64,000 nt of DNA, taken from the NCBI GenBank assembly GCA_965644295.1, contig CBFFRP010000434.1, positions 62,001 through 126,000 of the forward strand. The letters run 5' to 3'. The translations under genes and the position numbers were made by a program. Position 1 is the stretch's first letter. Each line of letters opens with the position of its first letter. This DNA comes from Paraphysomonas bandaiensis (taxonomy: Eukaryota > Chrysophyceae). Positions 51,901-63,799 of this stretch are shown piece by piece. The notes beneath the pieces are model-generated. The model made no database searches. It saw only the letters and a list, made by a program, of their open reading frames with translations, and was not told the origin of the DNA.

Positions 51901-54900
51901 TCATGAGAATACGATGCTGATATCCATAGGCCATCTGACCCTTTGCTACGACACTGCGCATGCATTCGAGAAGTTTGCTGCTGCTGTTCCGGAGCCTGTG
52001 TGCCTCGTCAACAACCACCGCTCTCCAGGGAACCTCTGCTAACTCCTCGTAATCCTTGATGAGATCGTCGTAAGTAGTAATTAACACCTGAAACTTCAAA
52101 AGGCGTCTGGACCGACCCTTATAATACCATTCAAATTCTCTAATCACATCACGCATATCTCGCCCTCCGCCCATGTCGTGATATAGGCACGTCACCATAC
52201 GTGTCCACCCTTCTGTCTCGCGCTTCCAGTGTTCTATTGTAGAAAGAGGTACACAAACCAGAAAAGGACCGCGAATATTCTCCGTCTCACACAGATGGTC
52301 TAAAAAAGCCACTACTTGAACAGTTTTTCCCAGACCTGGATATACACTTATGATCACTACAAGTATAACGCATCACACCCTACCCATCTCATCAGCAAGG
52401 ATTGAAGATTGCTTCGAATACCAGCACCGCAGGAGCCAATTCAAACCATCCAGCTGGTAATCTCGAAGCCGACCACCCGAAAAATACTCTTTCGACTGAG
52501 TGTGCAGTTTAGATTGCCAAGCCTCATTTTTCTTAGGTGCTGCTCGTCAAGTGTTAATGACGTTTTCAAGTGCTGACATATTCATGTACCTACTACGTCT
52601 TCATCTGCTCCATTGTCTTCCTTCTTATCATCAACAGTCTGTCGAGCCCATCGCCACTTAAATCCTCCCCCATTATCTAATCTGTTTCCAAGCACAGCAT
52701 TGATGCTGTACACGGGTATGTTCAGAGCCCGTGACGCTTGGTTAGGAGTGTCCCAAACGCGCATAACTTCCCCTACAGAACACCTCATAAGCCCCCCCCC
52801 ACAGAACCATAACACTAGTTTTCACCTGATGCAAGATCCACTTGCTCCACTTTCCTCGTTCCAACGTCTTGTACTTGCTGCTGTCCCATTCCCAGTTCAA
52901 CGATGTAATTCTGCCACTCACTGCGCAATGGGGGAAACTCAGACTCATTCACTGCCCTCAGAAGTCGACCCAATGGCCCATCTCCTGCCTCTAGCTCTTC
53001 TCGAGGGCGCCATTCCTTATCGTTACTCTTCTGCTTATGTTCCCATTCATCTTCTTCCTCATCAGACGAGCTCGAATGAGAGGCTTCAGACGAATCTGAT
53101 GACCCAGATGCGCTCTCAATATCGCTGTCGGAGTCACTGCTGTGTTCTGAGTGAATGGCGCCATCTAGATCACGAGTACTCTTGTTCACATTTTCGTATT
53201 CTTCTTCGAATGCCTCTTCCAGCAACTCCAGTCGTTTTCGAGTTAGGGTGCCCTCATATTCAACCATTTCCTGTAGAGCTCTACAATCATCGCTCACACG
53301 GGGGATGTCGCCGTCCATAACCACATTGAAGTGGGTCTTGCCTGCACCCTCTGTCTTAACTACCACATCTCCAGTATCGTAATCTTCTTCGTATACAAAG
53401 TTGAGTCTGCTATCGCGCCCTCGAAGCTTTATAGCTGCGACATCATACGCCTTTGCTGCCTCTTCTTCTGATTCAAAGGTACAACCTGAACCCCCTACAG
53501 GAATTATATTATACTGCTCATCGGCAATCTCTGCCCGATATCGACCGCATGGTAACTTCGAGACGCCGAAGAACCGACTTCGGTGAGGAATCGGTTTCTT
53601 GCTAACCACCTCGCTAGAAAGGCCTGCTAAAAAAGACTCCACGTGGCTTTGGGCAGCAGACTGAAGTCTTAAAAATCGCAGATAAAAATAAGGTTGGCCT
53701 TTAACTGAAAGCAATTTGATTATCTTTTTAAACCCCAAGTGTGTTATATATAACCCGTTTATCCCGACCAGAATATCGCCTATTTTAATTTTTCCAGTAG
53801 CTTCTGCGGGACCCAGGCCGCCATCGGATTTCTTGCGGAACCCCAACACAACTACTCTATCCCTGTAGTCGCCAATATTCATAAAGAGTCCACTGTCGCC
53901 CTTTGCCACACACACCTCAATCTCATTCGACTTCAGTGGTGGTCTATTGGGGCAAGGTAAGATAGTTCCTCGAGATATGGAGTGAATCATATCGCTCAAA
54001 GTTGATGCCACCTCACTCCTTGTGTAGTCGGTACCAGAGGGTGCCCAGTATGTCTGCCTGACCATGCTGGGAGGAACCACCGCAGTAGACTCGTCGTGTC
54101 CTTCGGGTTCCTTGTGCTTCTTTCTATTCAGCTGTCGTGCCTCAAATGCAGCACGTGCAGCATCGAGGGACTCCTCCGCTGTAAGCCCGCGTGTTTTTTT
54201 CCTATGCTTTGTCCTAAACTTCTCCCAGTCATCTTCTTCGCCTTCTTCACTATTTTCAGGATCAGTACTACTGTTTGCAATAGATATATCATCGTCATCT
54301 TTCGCTTCTGCACTATTTTCTGCACCGTCTTCTCCCCCGTCCACATCCATATCATTATTTGAACCTTCATCATCCGCTGCGGAGGATTTTACTTCACCAT
54401 TATTTAATGCGCTGTTATTTCCCTCGCCACCATCAGAACCCACGTTTTTCGTATTCGTAGCAACAAAGAGTTTATCCAGCACATTCGCGGTCGCCTCAGT
54501 GATTCGGGAACGCTCTTGTGCACCATACACACTGGCGAATGCCGCGGGCCCACACTCCCTTACCAGTGCCTCCGGAGGGGCTGTATTGAATCGCAGAAAA
54601 TGTAGTGCACGCATTTGAGAGTAGACTGCAGCGTCAAGGTCCCGGATAGCACTAGGGGCATGAATGGCAGGGTACTTTTGATTCCGTCGCTCCTTTGCTA
54701 GTTCTGCACCAATCTCCGCTTGAGTTAACGGGGGTTCCTCGGGTGGGGTGTCATTAAGTGTATGATAGTCCGCAATGGCCTGGTCGTCATTTATGTCCTT
54801 AGGGGTTTCCCATGTGCAGTCTCGGTAGGAAAGTCCTCGCCACTTAACGAGGTATTTTTTCACCCTTACACAACGTATCTTTCTCTCCTTTGCGGACTCG

Positions 54901-56577
54901 ATCATTTTCCGTGCCTCATCCTCAACACTCGCGCTTAGTGCCCGAGCACCAGACCTTTTTAGCCAATCTGTGCAATGGGGACACACCCACGCATCTTCCG
55001 GTACCGCGGATAAAGGGGGATTTAGACAGAATATATGATACCCGGCATCGCAATGATCACATAGCAGCATGAGGTCATCTTGACCATCTTTTAGACAGGA
55101 CCTACAGGTGCTCTCCCAAGGACGTGCCACTGGATCGGTCATGTATACCAACCCCTCCTGGAAAGAGAGAACCCAAGCTTGGTAAAGACGCTCAAATACT
55201 AGAGAGAGCGCATGAGCGCAGTACCATATCTGGCTCTTGTGCAGATTGTACACCTTGCAGTTTTTCCATATTTGTCTAACGTCCATGGCGAACTTCGTGT
55301 ACTGTTGACCTTTGTATGCGCCACTCTCGAGTTTTTTTCTGACATCCTCTAAAGACATAGGCTCGGCTACGACATCTAAATAGTCATCATATTCCTCAGT
55401 GTCCACGGGGTATCGAAAACTTGATGCGTAGGGATCTTCCCAAAGTCGGTCTAAAACCCGTCTGCACCTCTCTTGAGGCTGCCATATCTGGCTGCGGAGA
55501 AGAACAACCTCATCTCCATCTTCATTAACCCGTGGGGCGCAGAGGGAGAGATCAGGAGTGGACAGAGAACCACGTGTGTTATGTGCAGGAGTGGAGGGGG
55601 CGGTGGTGGAAGCTAATGGAGGGGGAGCAACAGACCCTGCTTCAACAACTTCAGGGGCTTCATCCTCCACCGATTCGTATACCTCTTCTTCTCGCATGTC
55701 AAGAATCTTTTCGATCTCCGTGAAACTATGTCACCACATACATTACGTTATTAAATGAGCAAAAATACTGCAGAGTGTACACACCTAGGATCGAATTCCC
55801 CATCCTCCTGGGCAGTGGGATCGCCTTTATCAATTTTATTCAAATAACGATTGAGCGCCATCTTGCTACGAGCACTCATTGTGTCTATCTCATGAGCTGA
55901 GAGCCATTGGCAGTGCAAATAGGACATACTCTTGTACTTTATTAAGTACTCATAATCAAACTTGGAGTCCATAGCAGAAAAATTTGAGTGCTTTCCGGCT
56001 GCAAACAGCACACATGTGTCATTACACAAAGTCGGCACATCACACAGGACGTACGTGATGAGTTTCGCCATCTTTTTCCAGTTTTCCTGGGTCTCCTTCC
56101 AAATATTAGTTGAATTTTAAGAGTGCCATCTTCATCCTATTCATATATAATGATAAATCAACACCACACTCAAGTATATAAAACAAAATTTTTACTCTTT
56201 CTGGCTCAAAAGGAAAGCGATTTCTGATAGTACGAGACTCCTCAGCCGCTGACTGCTGCCCAGTGAGCATGCTCCTCGATGTGAAAGTATAATCACAATA
56301 GGCACATTCCTTAATAGACACAGCTAAGAAAGCGCCACATCCAGGGCACTCTTTGGTCCTAGCCTTTCCTTTTCCTGTAGATTTAGGCGCAGAAGGGCGA
56401 CGCACTTTCTCATCATCACTGAAGTCAATATCCGAGAAACCTCCTGTCTGGAAGTCTCCACTATTGAAAATATAACAGGTTTACGAAAAACTATGACACA
56501 GACACGTATAAATACCTGTATCGTGTAGACCTCCGCGTCCGCTTGTTGCCTCCTACCTCATCTACGCTTGTAGTCAT
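48925..56577 (-). CDS. CHD-type SNF2 remodeler with bromo, PHD, PDZ, AP2
   Basis: Fourteen exons sum to 6813 nt, or 2,270 residues: 56577-56516, 56460-56196, 56136-56055, 55998-55785, 55725-52826, 52766-52590, 52539-52384, 52335-51467, 51413-50562, 50369-49936, 49886-49807, 49751-49692, 49647-49118, 49056-48925. Domains in order: zinc ribbon (59-76, CPGC/CAYC); chromodomain 1 (about 112-190, [17 protein letters not shown]); bromodomain (292-397); PHD finger (415-460, CRSC...CDHC...CPHC); chromodomain 2 (491-533, [18 protein letters not shown]); acidic linker; PDZ (809-893); AP2/ERF (924-987, [16 protein letters not shown]); NUMOD1-like helix-turn-helix (1176-1215); SNF2 ATPase with DEMGLGKT near 1283 and DEAH at 1395; helicase C ([37 protein letters not shown]); then an acidic and Arg/Gly-rich tail. 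It should slide nucleosomes in the nucleus, guided by histone readers and an AP2 DNA-binding domain. The acceptor of exon 7 is a NAGNAG-type choice. Confidence 0.93.
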
Positions 56578-57337
56578 CGCTAATAGCTAGTCAGCGTTGC
56601 TGTAAACAACACAGCAGTCAGTACATATGTCTAAGTGAATATATCAATCCACACACACTATTAAGGATAAAAACGCAACTAGTGTACACACGACTCCATT
56701 GTGTCCCTCTGGACACACACATTACACTACACACCAAACCACAACTAGAAACCATATATTCCAATAACTCCCATCTACCCTCACCAATACACATACCTGG
56801 CTCTTGCCAAAGCCAACTGGACCAGATAAGGTTCGGTTTATTTCAAACTTCAAACCCGTTACGATTTGAATCCTCTGTGTGAGATGCCTGTACTTGTCCT
56901 CAGATCAAACCAGCCCGCTATACCATCTACTCCTGTACGTACAGATTGCACGCAGTATAGTACTGTACGCCTACAGTAGATTTCATACTCTGTCCGCATG
57001 ACACTGCTGCTATACATACATACCGAGTGTAGTGTTCTTTTTTTTCTTCAATTATTACTATTCGAATTTTCAAATCGAGATGTGTCTGCTGCTTGTACTC
57101 ACACCCTGCACTTCACTTGGTACAATTGTACTGCTGTACATATTGTAGATGTACATGTACACCTGCAGTACATCTACTGTACGCTGTATCTTCATGTAGG
57201 AAAACCTGCAAACAGAAAAGCCATGATTTTTTTCTGACTTTAGTGAGATGAAAATAACCCAACACAGAGCCTCAGCTACATTCACCTAGAAGTGAGTCTG
57301 CCCCATAGAGGTTGACTTACTGTGCCTGTTCCTGTTC
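56578..57337. promoter_or_regulatory. GTAC-dense bidirectional promoter region
   Basis: This 760-bp interval lies between the remodeler (-) and a secreted unknown (+). I count thirteen GTAC sites within about 310 bp (56880-57190), for example ctgtacgtacag, gtactgctgtacat and gatgtacatgtacacc. Confidence 0.55.
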
Positions 57338-58692
57338 ATGCACATGATGCAGTGGTGCGGCTGGTTGTGGGCTTGTAGTTTACTGCTCCATTCCTTGTTC
57401 TCGACAGCGAATCCGCACACTAACATGAGCTCTCATTTCAACAAACATTTGCCTGCATCAAATGCTGATGTGGATAGTTTGTTCCCTAAGTATCATCGCT
57501 GTATCGACTCCGGTGAAGCTTACAGTGCAGCCTACTTTATTACCAGAGCACATCTGCTGGAGACTAAAACTAACTATACTTTAGAAAGAGTGAACTGCGA
57601 AATGGGATCTTTTATTATGATGAACCAAAGAAGGCATATGAAACCTGGCATGATCGGTGCAGTCACCCAGTCACTTGATGTGCTGGACTTCTCTGTTATT
57701 CACCTCTCAGGCTATGAAAGGTTGATCAGGCGCTACTGGGGATCACTTCGTTCCCAGAGGTTGTTCACTACAACAACATCGAATGATGTAGCTAAGAATA
57801 TTGGCAAGGCGACAGCACAAGTACTTGCTACTATGCCAGAGCGGTCTCGAATGACCATGAACGTGTCTAATAAGGTATGACTATGTGCTGTGTGTCAGAG
57901 AGTAAAGGGTTTCTGCAGTTAAACCGCACGGTAGCTATAATGCCGTTCTTAGGAAGTACAGTCGGGGCAGGCCACTCTGTACTCGCAAACCGCTATGAGT
58001 ATCTAAAAGCATGTTTTTGGAGTATATATGCGCATATTTCACACATAGTGGTTGCTGTAACGAGTTCCGAAGATTATAAATACTGTAGACATAAGAGTGG
58101 ACTTCCCTTTTTCGACGTACTGCTTCTCGATAACCTGCCAAAAGTTGCTGCCTTACCAGTAGCTACCAGTATTGCAGTGAAGGATAGATTGATCGATGGA
58201 CGTTATGATTTTGACTATATATATTTTACCGAAAGTGATCAGGTGAATCTAACTCGTATGAAGACTGTGTGGAGCTGACGGTTTTTCCATATTAGATTTT
58301 ACTAATGCGAAGACCTCAAGACCTATTTGACATATTGCACCGGTTTCCACGGTATGTCCTTCTCCCTCACCGACTTGTTACGTATCCAAAATCGGTATAT
58401 ATTCAAATTTTATACTCTAATAAAGAGTTTAATGTATCTTTTATAGGTGATGAAAGGCGTTGTTCGTCGGCCCGTTGTATCAGTTTCAGATCCGAGTATG
58501 GATTGGGTGAATATGAGCTGTTGTCTTCCTCGACAAAATTGCCAGTCAAGAGTGGACTGGGTGGGCATCAAGAGCAATAATGTGTCAGTTCTTCCTATGT
58601 TCAATCTGAATGTAGCATTAGGGAATGCTAATTTCATTCTAGAAAGATTTCGTGCTTGTTCGTTAACAAGTCGAGTTAGTGTGTGTCCATGA
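57338..58692 (+). CDS. Secreted/Golgi protein of unknown family
   Basis: Four exons, 57338-57874, 57919-58242, 58296-58394 and 58447-58692, give 401 residues. The N-terminus is a signal peptide or anchor (WCGWLWACSLLLHSLFSTA). Exon 2 opens with NRTVAIMPFLGSTVGAGHSV, then IVVAVTSSEDY, and ends DFDYIYFTESDQ. Exon 3 has LFDILHRFPRYVLLPHRL. A beta strand ending YFTESDQ followed by a helix and a LLPHRL segment looks like the acceptor-loop half of a Rossmann-type glycosyltransferase (a DxD-like acidic turn), so a Golgi glycosyltransferase is my best guess, but I cannot name a family. The C-terminal exon holds cysteines (NMSCCLPRQNC). It is divergent with the remodeler gene. Confidence 0.7.
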
Positions 58693-59838
58693 TACAGCGA
58701 GTACTATTTTGTTTTATATAAATAATAACTATTATGTACCATTATTGTTAGTTATTGTATAATACTTACTTCGGTTTAGATATACTTTCAAAATAAGCTG
58801 TTTTTCTAATCATACAGACAAGTATGCAATTGGTATCATTCCTTTACACTTCACCCCTCAACCATAAATGACGTGGGCAGAGGGTAGAGTGCATTCTACT
58901 GCAAGTGCAATGGAAAAGTGCTAATACACTTATCATTTATAATACCACAGCCTCCCCGTATTTCTGAAAAGAGCGTATCCATCAATTTCTTCCTCTTCCC
59001 TCCCCACGTTTTACAGTGGTACTATATATCTATATATAATATATACATATATGCCTGGTTAATTCACCCATAAGAGACGTAGGCTATGTAAATCTTTATT
59101 ACAAAACTTGCTTGAAAAATTAAAAATGTTTTATTATATTTTATGTATTACACTACTTTCTATTATATATATTGTGTTGAAAATACGATGATTTCAAAAT
59201 ATTGTGTATCACATGATAAAATCAGTTGTAGGACTGAATCTATACTACTCACTGACTGTAGGAAATTGTTGACTATCATTATCGGAACATGTATGCTTAC
59301 CTTGATATGAATATTATCAAAGTTGGATGAGTGGTAGAAAGTAGAAAGTAGTAAGCAGTAAGAAAGTTTATCTACGTCGACAAGTTTTTATGTTTTGACA
59401 AGGGATGACACTCTCTCCTTATCCCAAAGTTAAATTGTAGCCTATCCTCACGATGTGCAAATGCCAAGCATATTAAAACCGGAGGCTTACAGATCTGTCA
59501 CCCGGGATAATATGGGGCTGTAGCTAGATACTTTCCCGGTGACGATAGGAGTATTCTTGAACTAACAAACACGCAACACGCAAAGATAGGGTTGGATAGT
59601 CTATAAATAAAACTGCAAGAACAAAAACAAATAAAATCACACTCCGGTTACAGTTATTTTTGCAATATAACATCATAAGATAAGAGCAACTACCTAGCAA
59701 TTACATGAACCACGGCAGACTAATTGCTACTCTTGTATTCTCACAGTCAAACTCAAAATAACAATGAAAACTGAGATTTATAAGACGTGAACAGGAGATA
59801 GCGGGTGTCGTGCTAAGCTCTTATTTGTAGTTCCTCTC
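58693..59838. other. Convergent intergenic region
   Basis: Between the 3' ends of two convergent genes. A/T-rich, no gene or repeat found, and only two GTAC sites in 1.1 kb. Confidence 0.4.
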
Positions 59839-61491
59839 CTAATGGTGTCCGCTCTTGGTTTCCTCGGAACCCGATTCGGGCTTGCCGCCAGCAGAGCGAC
59901 GAGGATAATACTTCTCTCTGAGCTTGTGATCGATTTTTCCAAGAAGATTCTGGGGGAAGGTTCTGAGGAGATCCCAAGCAAGGTCCAGACTCTCGAATAC
60001 ATCTCTGTTCTGGTAAGGGCCCTGGGCGATAAATTTGCCCTACACATACAGCACATATTAACAACCTATACAGCGGAAGTTGCACAAATTACCTCGAACT
60101 TCTCAACAAATTTGATAAAGAGGTGATCCTCCAAGGAGAGAGCTTCCTCTCCGACAACAGCCTTCATGGCCATAACGTCCTTGCCTCTAGCGTATGAGGC
60201 GTACAGCTGATTGGAGACAGCACCATGGTCATCACGGGTCATGCCCTTACCGATGGCAGATTTCATCAGACGGGACAGGGATGGGAGCACGTTAATAGGA
60301 GGGAAAATCTCCTTAGTGTGGAGCTTTCTGTCCAGGTAGATCTGCCCCTCCGTGATGTATCCAGTAAGGTCAGGAATAGGATGGGTGATATCGTCGTTAG
60401 GCATGGTGAGGATAGGCAGCTGGGTAATAGAACCATTTCTCCCAACAATACGTCCGGCTCTCTCGTATATAGTAGAAAGATCGGTGTACATATATCCAGG
60501 ATAACCTCTGCGTCCGGGCACTTCCTCCCTAGCAGCAGACACCTCACGAAGGGCGTCAGCGTATGATGACATATCTGTCAGAATACAGAGCACGTGCAAG
60601 TCACGTTCGTATGCAAGGTACTCTGCCGTGGAAAGGGCAAGGCGTGGAGTAATAATACGCTCGATGGTAGGATCGTCAGCAAGGTTGAGGAAAAGGGCAG
60701 TACGTTGCATAGCACCAGACTCTTCGAAATCGTTACGGAAAAATCTGCTCGTTTCCATGTTAACACCCATGGCACCGAAGACGATGGCGAAGTTGTCCTC
60801 GTGACCGTCGAGAGTATCCTTAAGCCTCACAAGAGAAGCCTGACGACAGATCTGCGCTGCGACTTCATTGTGGGGAAGACCCGCAGCAGAGAAGAGAGGG
60901 ATTTTCTGACCACGAGCAATAGAGTTCATTACATCGATGGCAGAGATACCAGTCTGGATCATGGCCTTTGGGTAGTCACGGCTCGAAGGGTTGATGGGCA
61001 TACCCATGATATCGAGGTAATCCTCCGCAAGTACTGGAGGAGCTCCATCGATTTGCTTTCCAGAACCATTGAAAGCTGCATATCAATAGTTGTAAGCACA
61101 TGAAAACAATGAAACAAATAAACTTACATCTTCCAAGCATCTCTTCAGATATGGGCATCTTCAGAACATCACCAGAAAATTTACATCTGGTATGGGTGTT
61201 ATCAATTCCAGAAGTTCCCTCAAAAATCTGTACAACAGCCTTCTTTCCAGCGACCTCAAGCACCTGACCGGATCTGACTTCACCATTTCCAAGTGTGACG
61301 TTAACGATCTCGGCGTATCTGGGCTTCTTGACATTCTCTAAAATGACGAGAGGACCATTGACACCAGCGATGGTTCTATACTCCAACTTGGGGTCGACAC
61401 TGTAGTCTCTGATGGCAGCAGCTGCGTTGATCTGTGCAGCACTCATGCCGGAGCCACCTGTCATGAAAGCGGGATCGTTGAAAGCAGACAT
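59839..61491 (-). CDS. V-type H+-ATPase subunit B
   Basis: Three exons (61491-61128, 61075-60093, 60039-59839) sum to 1548 nt, or 515 residues, the normal length for the family. Subunit B is the non-catalytic nucleotide-binding subunit of the V1 head and alternates with subunit A to drive proton pumping into vacuoles and endosomes. Diagnostic stretches include [124 protein letters not shown] and a C-terminal [20 protein letters not shown]. Subunit B lacks the Walker A loop of subunit A, as seen here. Both introns are short (52-53 bp). Highly conserved, so the model is secure. Confidence 0.97.
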
Positions 61492-61973
61492 CTGTTCAAT
61501 AGAAACCGTGAATCAATTTCAGCGGATATATCGTAACCACTACCTTGGCTTATAGAGAGCAATATCCGTAACACAATGTCTAATCTGATGATGCAATCAG
61601 TGTATCAATGCACTGCCACTGCCTCTGCCTGTGCAATAAGTCTGTCGATACACACATAGAACAACCCTTTTTTTTCATCTCATGTGTAAGTCGCAAGAGC
61701 GTATCTTCAACCATCACTCATTTTCAGTTTTGAGGATGGTTGCGTAGATGCCGTATGAGATGCGGAACAAACATACACATCCGTGCAGCTGACTGTATAC
61801 AGTGGAGAGATGTGTGTATTGTGTATAGTGATTCAGGTCATCCTCATCTTATTCACACACACTCCCCATATACCATATATAATCAGCACGAGACAAGGGA
61901 CCGATATAAAAGGCTGTCCTGTATCACTGTTTTACGTTAGAATTATTTAGCCCTATTGGATTAGTTTTAACAA
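61492..61973. promoter_or_regulatory. Shared 5' interval of V-ATPase B and MRH gene
   Basis: This 482-bp interval lies between divergent start codons. It has a GTATAC palindrome (actgtatacagt near 61793) and otherwise few GTAC sites. Confidence 0.4.
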
Positions 61974-63060
61974 ATGAGAATAAGAGATCTCTTTCCTATT
62001 GCCACAGCTGCCAATCTGTTAGCTCATGTCGTAGGACTTCAGTGCTCCAACTTTGATTCAAATATGGGGGCTACTTTTGACCTCACAGATCTCGTTAGGT
62101 GTGTTGATATTGATTGGCTTTATACGAGTGTCATGTATTTCCAGGACATCCGACGAGCCCAGCTATATGGTAACTGATGGGGATATTCCATGTACTACAG
62201 ACGTAAGTTATACATGCGATAATTATACATGCGATAATGATATACACTTCAGGTTGTAGAACAAAACTTCACTTACATGTTCAACATTTGCGGTACTGTG
62301 GCGGGTGGTGTTCCCTCTGCTTGCGCAACTCTCACTGGACTGAGCAAGGCCGGAGCACTTCAGATTGACAAAAATATCCTCAGTGACCCATCAGATGACT
62401 ACTGTTTCCTTGCGGGTGCTTATGGTGACCAGGCAACTACTCTGGGACTTCTAGATCAAGAGGATCCTACGAAAGGGCTTGCGCTCACTTACTATGGAGC
62501 CTACTGTAATAGCCCCGCTGTTCAACGTCGCTTCCGCATCGAGCTCATTTGTGCAGACAAGTTGAATCCTATTCCTACCCATGCACTAGAGTACGAACAT
62601 TGCTCCTACACTGTGACAATGCCTTCTGTTTACGGATGTCCATTGGAGTGTCCTGTTGCCAACAGAGAACTCTGCGGAGGCAATGGACACTGTGCATATG
62701 ATCAGGACAAAGCTTCCGCTCGGTGCTTCTGTAACCATGGTATACCCCTGTAGTATTAATGTTTAATATATGTAATGTGTACGCACTATGCAGGATACAA
62801 GGGTAAGGACTGCAGTACGAAGTCTTCAAGTAGCGGCGACGATCTTAACTACTCCCCAGCACTGTTGGGTCTTATCATCACCCTCTTTGTAATCATTGCC
62901 CTGCTGGTAGGCGGCATATTCCTCATGATTCGCCAACTTGCCGCTTACAAAGAAGATATGACAAACTATCAGGTAACTGTTTTCGATAGCTTGGTGTCAT
63001 TGTTATGTACTGACATTTTGTCGTAGGCGTTGAAAGGAGATGAATCTGAAGCAATATAAA
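61974..63060 (+). CDS. MRH/EGF-like single-pass membrane protein
   Basis: Five exons, 61974-62098, 62145-62202, 62253-62739, 62794-62972 and 63028-63060, give 293 residues. A signal peptide opens the chain. A Cys-rich luminal domain follows (YMFNICGTVAGGVPSACATL, YGAYCN, RRFRIELICAD, YEHCSYTVTMPS) that resembles a mannose-6-phosphate-receptor homology (MRH) fold, with the paired C-terminal cysteines and a central beta pattern. Next is an EGF-like unit (CPVANRELCGGNGHCAYD, CFCNHGYKGKDC). One membrane helix (LLGLIITLFVIIALLVGGIF) and a short tail (MIRQLAAYKEDMTNYQALKG) complete it. The layout suits an ER-Golgi or endosomal cargo receptor for glycoproteins, which is inference. Divergence from V-ATPase subunit B would fit a shared endomembrane role. 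Confidence 0.8.
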
Positions 63061-63639
63061 ATGTATTTGTAACGCCTTGACGTCACAGTCGTAATCTAGA
63101 CCCGTTAGTTGAGCATGGGAGCAGTTAGCGCGGTGTTAGTAGTGTTATTGTTCAAATAATGTGCGGTCCTGTACTTCCGTAGTCAAGTTCTGTATAGAAT
63201 TGTATTAGCGGCCGGGCTTTATAATAACTTCTTATTCCTACTATCTGAATTAGGCTCCCACCAATTTTTTACTGTTCTAGCTACTATAAGATATATATAT
63301 CCGCTAGGAATGAACAACATCAATAAAAAGATGAAAAAAAGTACTTTTGTAGAGAATGATTTTATATGTAAGATGAAGACTGCTGAGTACTGCAGTATGA
63401 TGCGCTATGCGATCTGTATTGTGCAATAGAAGTGAGTAAGTAGTGTGCAATACGTAACGGGTGAATATAGTTACAATGAAGTCAATTCAGTTACTAATCT
63501 GTGACTATATAACAAGATATAGGAGTGACTGGTGAACACATGATAAACACATGTGATTGCCAACAGATGTCCAACAGATGTAATATGAAGTTGAAATTAA
63601 TAATACTCTAAAAGGTCAGTTGTCTATCTTCTCCAGCCG
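63061..63639. other. Intergenic
   Basis: No gene seen. A short tandem ccaacagatgt duplication lies near 63561-63580. Confidence 0.35.
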
Positions 63640-63799
63640 CTCTATGCGGCAGCCAAACAGCCAAATGATTCAAGACCGCAGTCGCTGGCACGTTACCACA
63701 TCCAAGGGGTCACACGCCAGAACAGTAGAAACACACGACGGAAACCGATGGTGCAACAAGGACACCTAGCTCACCCCACGCGACTACCTCTAACCCCTG

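Noticed and set aside
54064-54618. 184-codon plus-strand open frame
   Set aside because: Ser/Phe-rich shadow of the acidic linker coded on the other strand in the remodeler gene.
60594-61103. 169-codon plus-strand open frame
   Set aside because: Antisense shadow of the highly conserved V-ATPase subunit B exon.
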